Source: Clostridiales bacterium
Lineage (GTDB): Bacteria > Bacillota_A > Clostridia > Saccharofermentanales > Saccharofermentanaceae
Length of the DNA stretch: 64,000 nt
Direction of reading: 5' to 3'
Assembly (NCBI GenBank): GCA_024695545.1
Contig: JAILHZ010000156.1
Span: forward strand, 1 to 64,000
The position numbers and the translations under genes are program-made. The first letter of the stretch is position 1. Every line of letters begins with the position of its first letter. A model generated the notes under the pieces. It made no database searches and was not told the origin of the DNA. It saw nothing but the letters and a program-made list of their open reading frames with translations. This document shows, piece after piece, positions 62,393 to 64,000 of this stretch.

Positions 62393-62409
62393 CTACGATT
62401 CTCCTTCCT

Positions 62410-62838
62410 TTAGTCTCTTGTTACGACGATACCCATCGATCTTGCGGTACCTGCAACCATCTCGGCGCAAGTGTCGATCGAAGAAGCATTAACGTCGGGC
62501 ATCTTGATCGCAGCGATCTTCTTGCACTCTTCGAAGGAGATCGTAGCAACCTTATCCTTGTTGGGCTTACCTGAACCCGATTCGATGTTGCAGGCCTTCT
62601 TAAGAAGTACCGGCACCGGAGGAGTCTTGGTAATGAAAGTGAAGGAACGGTCGGCATAAACTGTAATGATTACAGGAATGACGAGACCTGCGTCCTTAGC
62701 TGTTCTCTCATTAAACTCTTTAACGAACTGCGCGATGTTGATACCGTGCTGTCCGAGAGCTGGTCCTACCGGCGGCGCGGGTGTAGCTTTGCCTGCAGGG
62801 ATCTGAAGTTTTACATAACCTGCAATTTTCTTAGCCAT
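62410..62838 (-). CDS. rplK: 50S ribosomal protein L11
   Basis: L11 forms the factor-binding centre with 23S rRNA. The 142-residue protein begins [20 protein letters not shown] and has [20 protein letters not shown]. The ATG at 62838 is chosen for GGGAGG eight bases upstream; a GTG three codons earlier is rejected. Confidence 0.98.
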   Translation of the reverse strand: MAKKIAGYVKLQIPAGKATPAPPVGPALGQHGINIAQFVKEFNERTAKDAGLVIPVIITVYADRSFTFITKTPPVPVLLKKACNIESGSGKPNKDKVATISFEECKKIAAIKMPDVNASSIDTCAEMVAGTARSMGIVVTRD

Positions 62839-62892
62839 AACGGCCACCTCCCAATTAATTATTAACTGTGCGCGTTGTGCGCTTACAGTTTC

Positions 62893-63465
62893 TTAGATCT
62901 TCTCGACCTGTGTAAAGTCGAGGTATACAGGTGTCTCACGGCCGAACATGGTGAGCTTGACCTTAACCTGCTGCTTCTCGTTGTTCATCTCTTCCACGAC
63001 ACAGACGGACTCTGCAAAAGGACCGCTCAATACGCGGATGGTGCTTCCGACATCGTAATCGACCTCGGGAACCCAATCCGTCTCGATGCCCATGGACATA
63101 AGATCACTGTCTGTTACGGGAAGGGGCTTGTTGGGATTTGTAGATACAAAACCCGTTACGCCTCTTGTGTTCCTGATGAGATACCACAGTTCCTTGTCGG
63201 ATGTGGAAGGCTCTTCATCTCTTCCGAGCGTATCGAATCCGCTGACGAACTTGATGAATACATACCCGGGGTACTTCTTCCTCTTGACGGGCTTCTTCTT
63301 GCCGTCCTTGATCTCGATTATATCTTCGGTCGGAATGAAGATATCCTGGATGATATCCTGCATGCCCCTGTTGGCTATAGTCTTCTCGAGCAAGGTCTTG
63401 ACCTTGTTCTCATAGCCGGAATATGTGTGAACTACGTACCACTTGGCTTCTTTCTCTTCAGCCAT
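62893..63465 (-). CDS. nusG: Transcription antitermination factor NusG
   Basis: NusG binds RNA polymerase and couples transcription to translation. KWYVVHTYSGYENKVKTLLE opens the NGN domain, PGYVFIKF and NTRGVTGFV follow, and the KOW domain has VLSGPFAESVCVVEEMNNEK. The ATG at 63465 follows the secE stop by one base; an earlier GTG is unlikely. Confidence 0.97.
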   Translation of the reverse strand: MAEEKEAKWYVVHTYSGYENKVKTLLEKTIANRGMQDIIQDIFIPTEDIIEIKDGKKKPVKRKKYPGYVFIKFVSGFDTLGRDEEPSTSDKELWYLIRNTRGVTGFVSTNPNKPLPVTDSDLMSMGIETDWVPEVDYDVGSTIRVLSGPFAESVCVVEEMNNEKQQVKVKLTMFGRETPVYLDFTQVEKI

Positions 63466-63466
63466 A

Positions 63467-63820
63467 TTACGCCTCACTTTCGGCAGACTCTTCCGCCGCC
63501 TCTGTCTGTTCTGCTTCGGTCTGCTCAGCCTCTGTTTCTTCAGGCTCGATCTCGATAGCTTCAGGAGCCGCCGTTATTTCAGCGGAAGTCTCTGAGGGCT
63601 GTACCTCATCATAGAAGTTCGCCTTGTCGAGGATCCATCTTCCGCCCATGGATATAACGCTTAAGAAGACCGCAAAGAAAACTATGACCGCGAGAACAAC
63701 AGCTGATGTATTACGAAGCTTCTCCTTTGTCGGCCACACGGACTTCTTGAGCTCCTGACGGACCTCCTTAAAGACCTGCGCTATCTTCTGGAAAACGTTT
63801 TTCTTTGACTTGTCAGCCAT
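63467..63820 (-). CDS. secE: Preprotein translocase SecE with acidic C-terminal extension
   Basis: SecE is the small essential subunit of the SecYEG channel. The core is complete in residues 1-72: amphipathic EVRQELKKSVWPTKEKLRNT and one transmembrane helix (VVLAVIVFFAVFLSVISMGG). About 45 residues of Glu/Ala/Thr/Ser follow (EAEQTEAEQTEAAEESAESE), which standard SecE lacks. If SecE topology is normal, this tail is outside the membrane. Its ATG overlaps the rpmG stop as TAATG. Confidence 0.93.
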   Translation of the reverse strand: MADKSKKNVFQKIAQVFKEVRQELKKSVWPTKEKLRNTSAVVLAVIVFFAVFLSVISMGGRWILDKANFYDEVQPSETSAEITAAPEAIEIEPEETEAEQTEAEQTEAAEESAESEA

Positions 63821-63984
63821 TACTTGGTCTCCTTGTGTACCGTATGCTTACGGCAGAAAGGGCAATACTTCTTGAGCTCTAATCTCTCGGTAGTGTTCTT
63901 CTTATTCTTATATGTCTGATAATTTCTTCTCTTGCACTCTTCACAAGCGAGTGTAAGCTTATCTCTGACATCAGCCTTAGCCAT
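63820..63984 (-). CDS. rpmG: 50S ribosomal protein L33 (zinc-ribbon form)
   Basis: A 54-residue protein translated from the minus strand: [20 protein letters not shown] and [18 protein letters not shown]. The two CxxC pairs mark the zinc-binding form of L33. It precedes secE-nusG-rplK, the usual order, and overlaps secE by one base. The last 16 bases of the window contain its GGAGGAGC ribosome site. Confidence 0.95.
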   Translation of the reverse strand: MAKADVRDKLTLACEECKRRNYQTYKNKKNTTERLELKKYCPFCRKHTVHKETK

Positions 63985-64000
63985 AACCTAGCTCCTCCGT

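Overview
This window is almost certainly from an anaerobic Clostridia-class Bacillota (Firmicutes). Supporting genes include pyruvate phosphate dikinase, the yicC-remA-gmk-rpoZ block, FabK in place of FabI, Shine-Dalgarno sites close to GGAGG, TTGACA/TATAAT promoters, tRNAs with encoded CCA, many lipoproteins and a GH9 cellulase. A plant-polysaccharide degrader of gut or rumen type fits, but I cannot place it below class. Nearly every gene is on the minus strand. The exceptions are a radical-SAM gene, an AraC regulator, a DUF624 gene and one tRNA. I see no transposase, integrase, phage gene, CRISPR array or rRNA.

Layout. 1-12 kb is housekeeping: ppdK (partial), rpoZ-glyS, gmk, remA, yicC, a phosphoesterase, uvrC coupled to a Crh-like HPr, the tsaE-tsaB-rimI group and an amidohydrolase. 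12-18.6 kb is a four-gene module: a LytTR regulator with what looks like its own tandem operator, a two-helix membrane protein, and two long paralogous lipoproteins that join a probable propeller-like half to a solute-binding half. 18.7-24.4 kb has rplM-rpsI, two lipoproteins, a HAD-GNAT fusion and purF. 24.4-32 kb has PflX-like and AraC genes, a sugar ABC importer lacking its own ATPase, and a DUF624 protein with an extremely acidic tail. 32.2-37.7 kb is a fab operon (fabH-K-D-G-F-Z, no acpP) behind a promoter overlapped by a FabT-like palindrome. 37.8-47.5 kb has tRNA-Gly, a eukaryote-type HisA, two uncharacterised genes, lgt, transglutaminases, tRNA-Cys and a BtuFCD-like importer under a cobalamin riboswitch. 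47.6-52.3 kb has a membrane HD-GYP protein and a lipoprotein GH9 cellulase. 52.5-52.7 kb has tRNA-Glu and tRNA-Met. 60.5-64 kb is rpmG-secE-nusG-rplK-rplA-rplJ-rplL.

The most striking locus is 52.7-60.4 kb. It is a five-gene cassette between rplL and the tRNA pair: a fucosyltransferase-like protein, a DXD glycosyltransferase, a MATE exporter fused to an RsbW/SpoIIAB-type ATPase domain, a STAS domain fused to an APH-type kinase, and an adenylation-carrier-condensation NRPS-like protein. The two halves of a partner-switching pair are thus each fused to another function, beside an acyl-activating enzyme and two sugar transferases. This is my best candidate for an undescribed system.

A second window-wide signal is the octamer AAAAGCAC/GTGCTTTT. 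I count 30 exact copies by eye where about two are expected. They occur on both strands, in all three reading frames and often between genes. Functional statements rest on motifs read by eye; no database search was possible.
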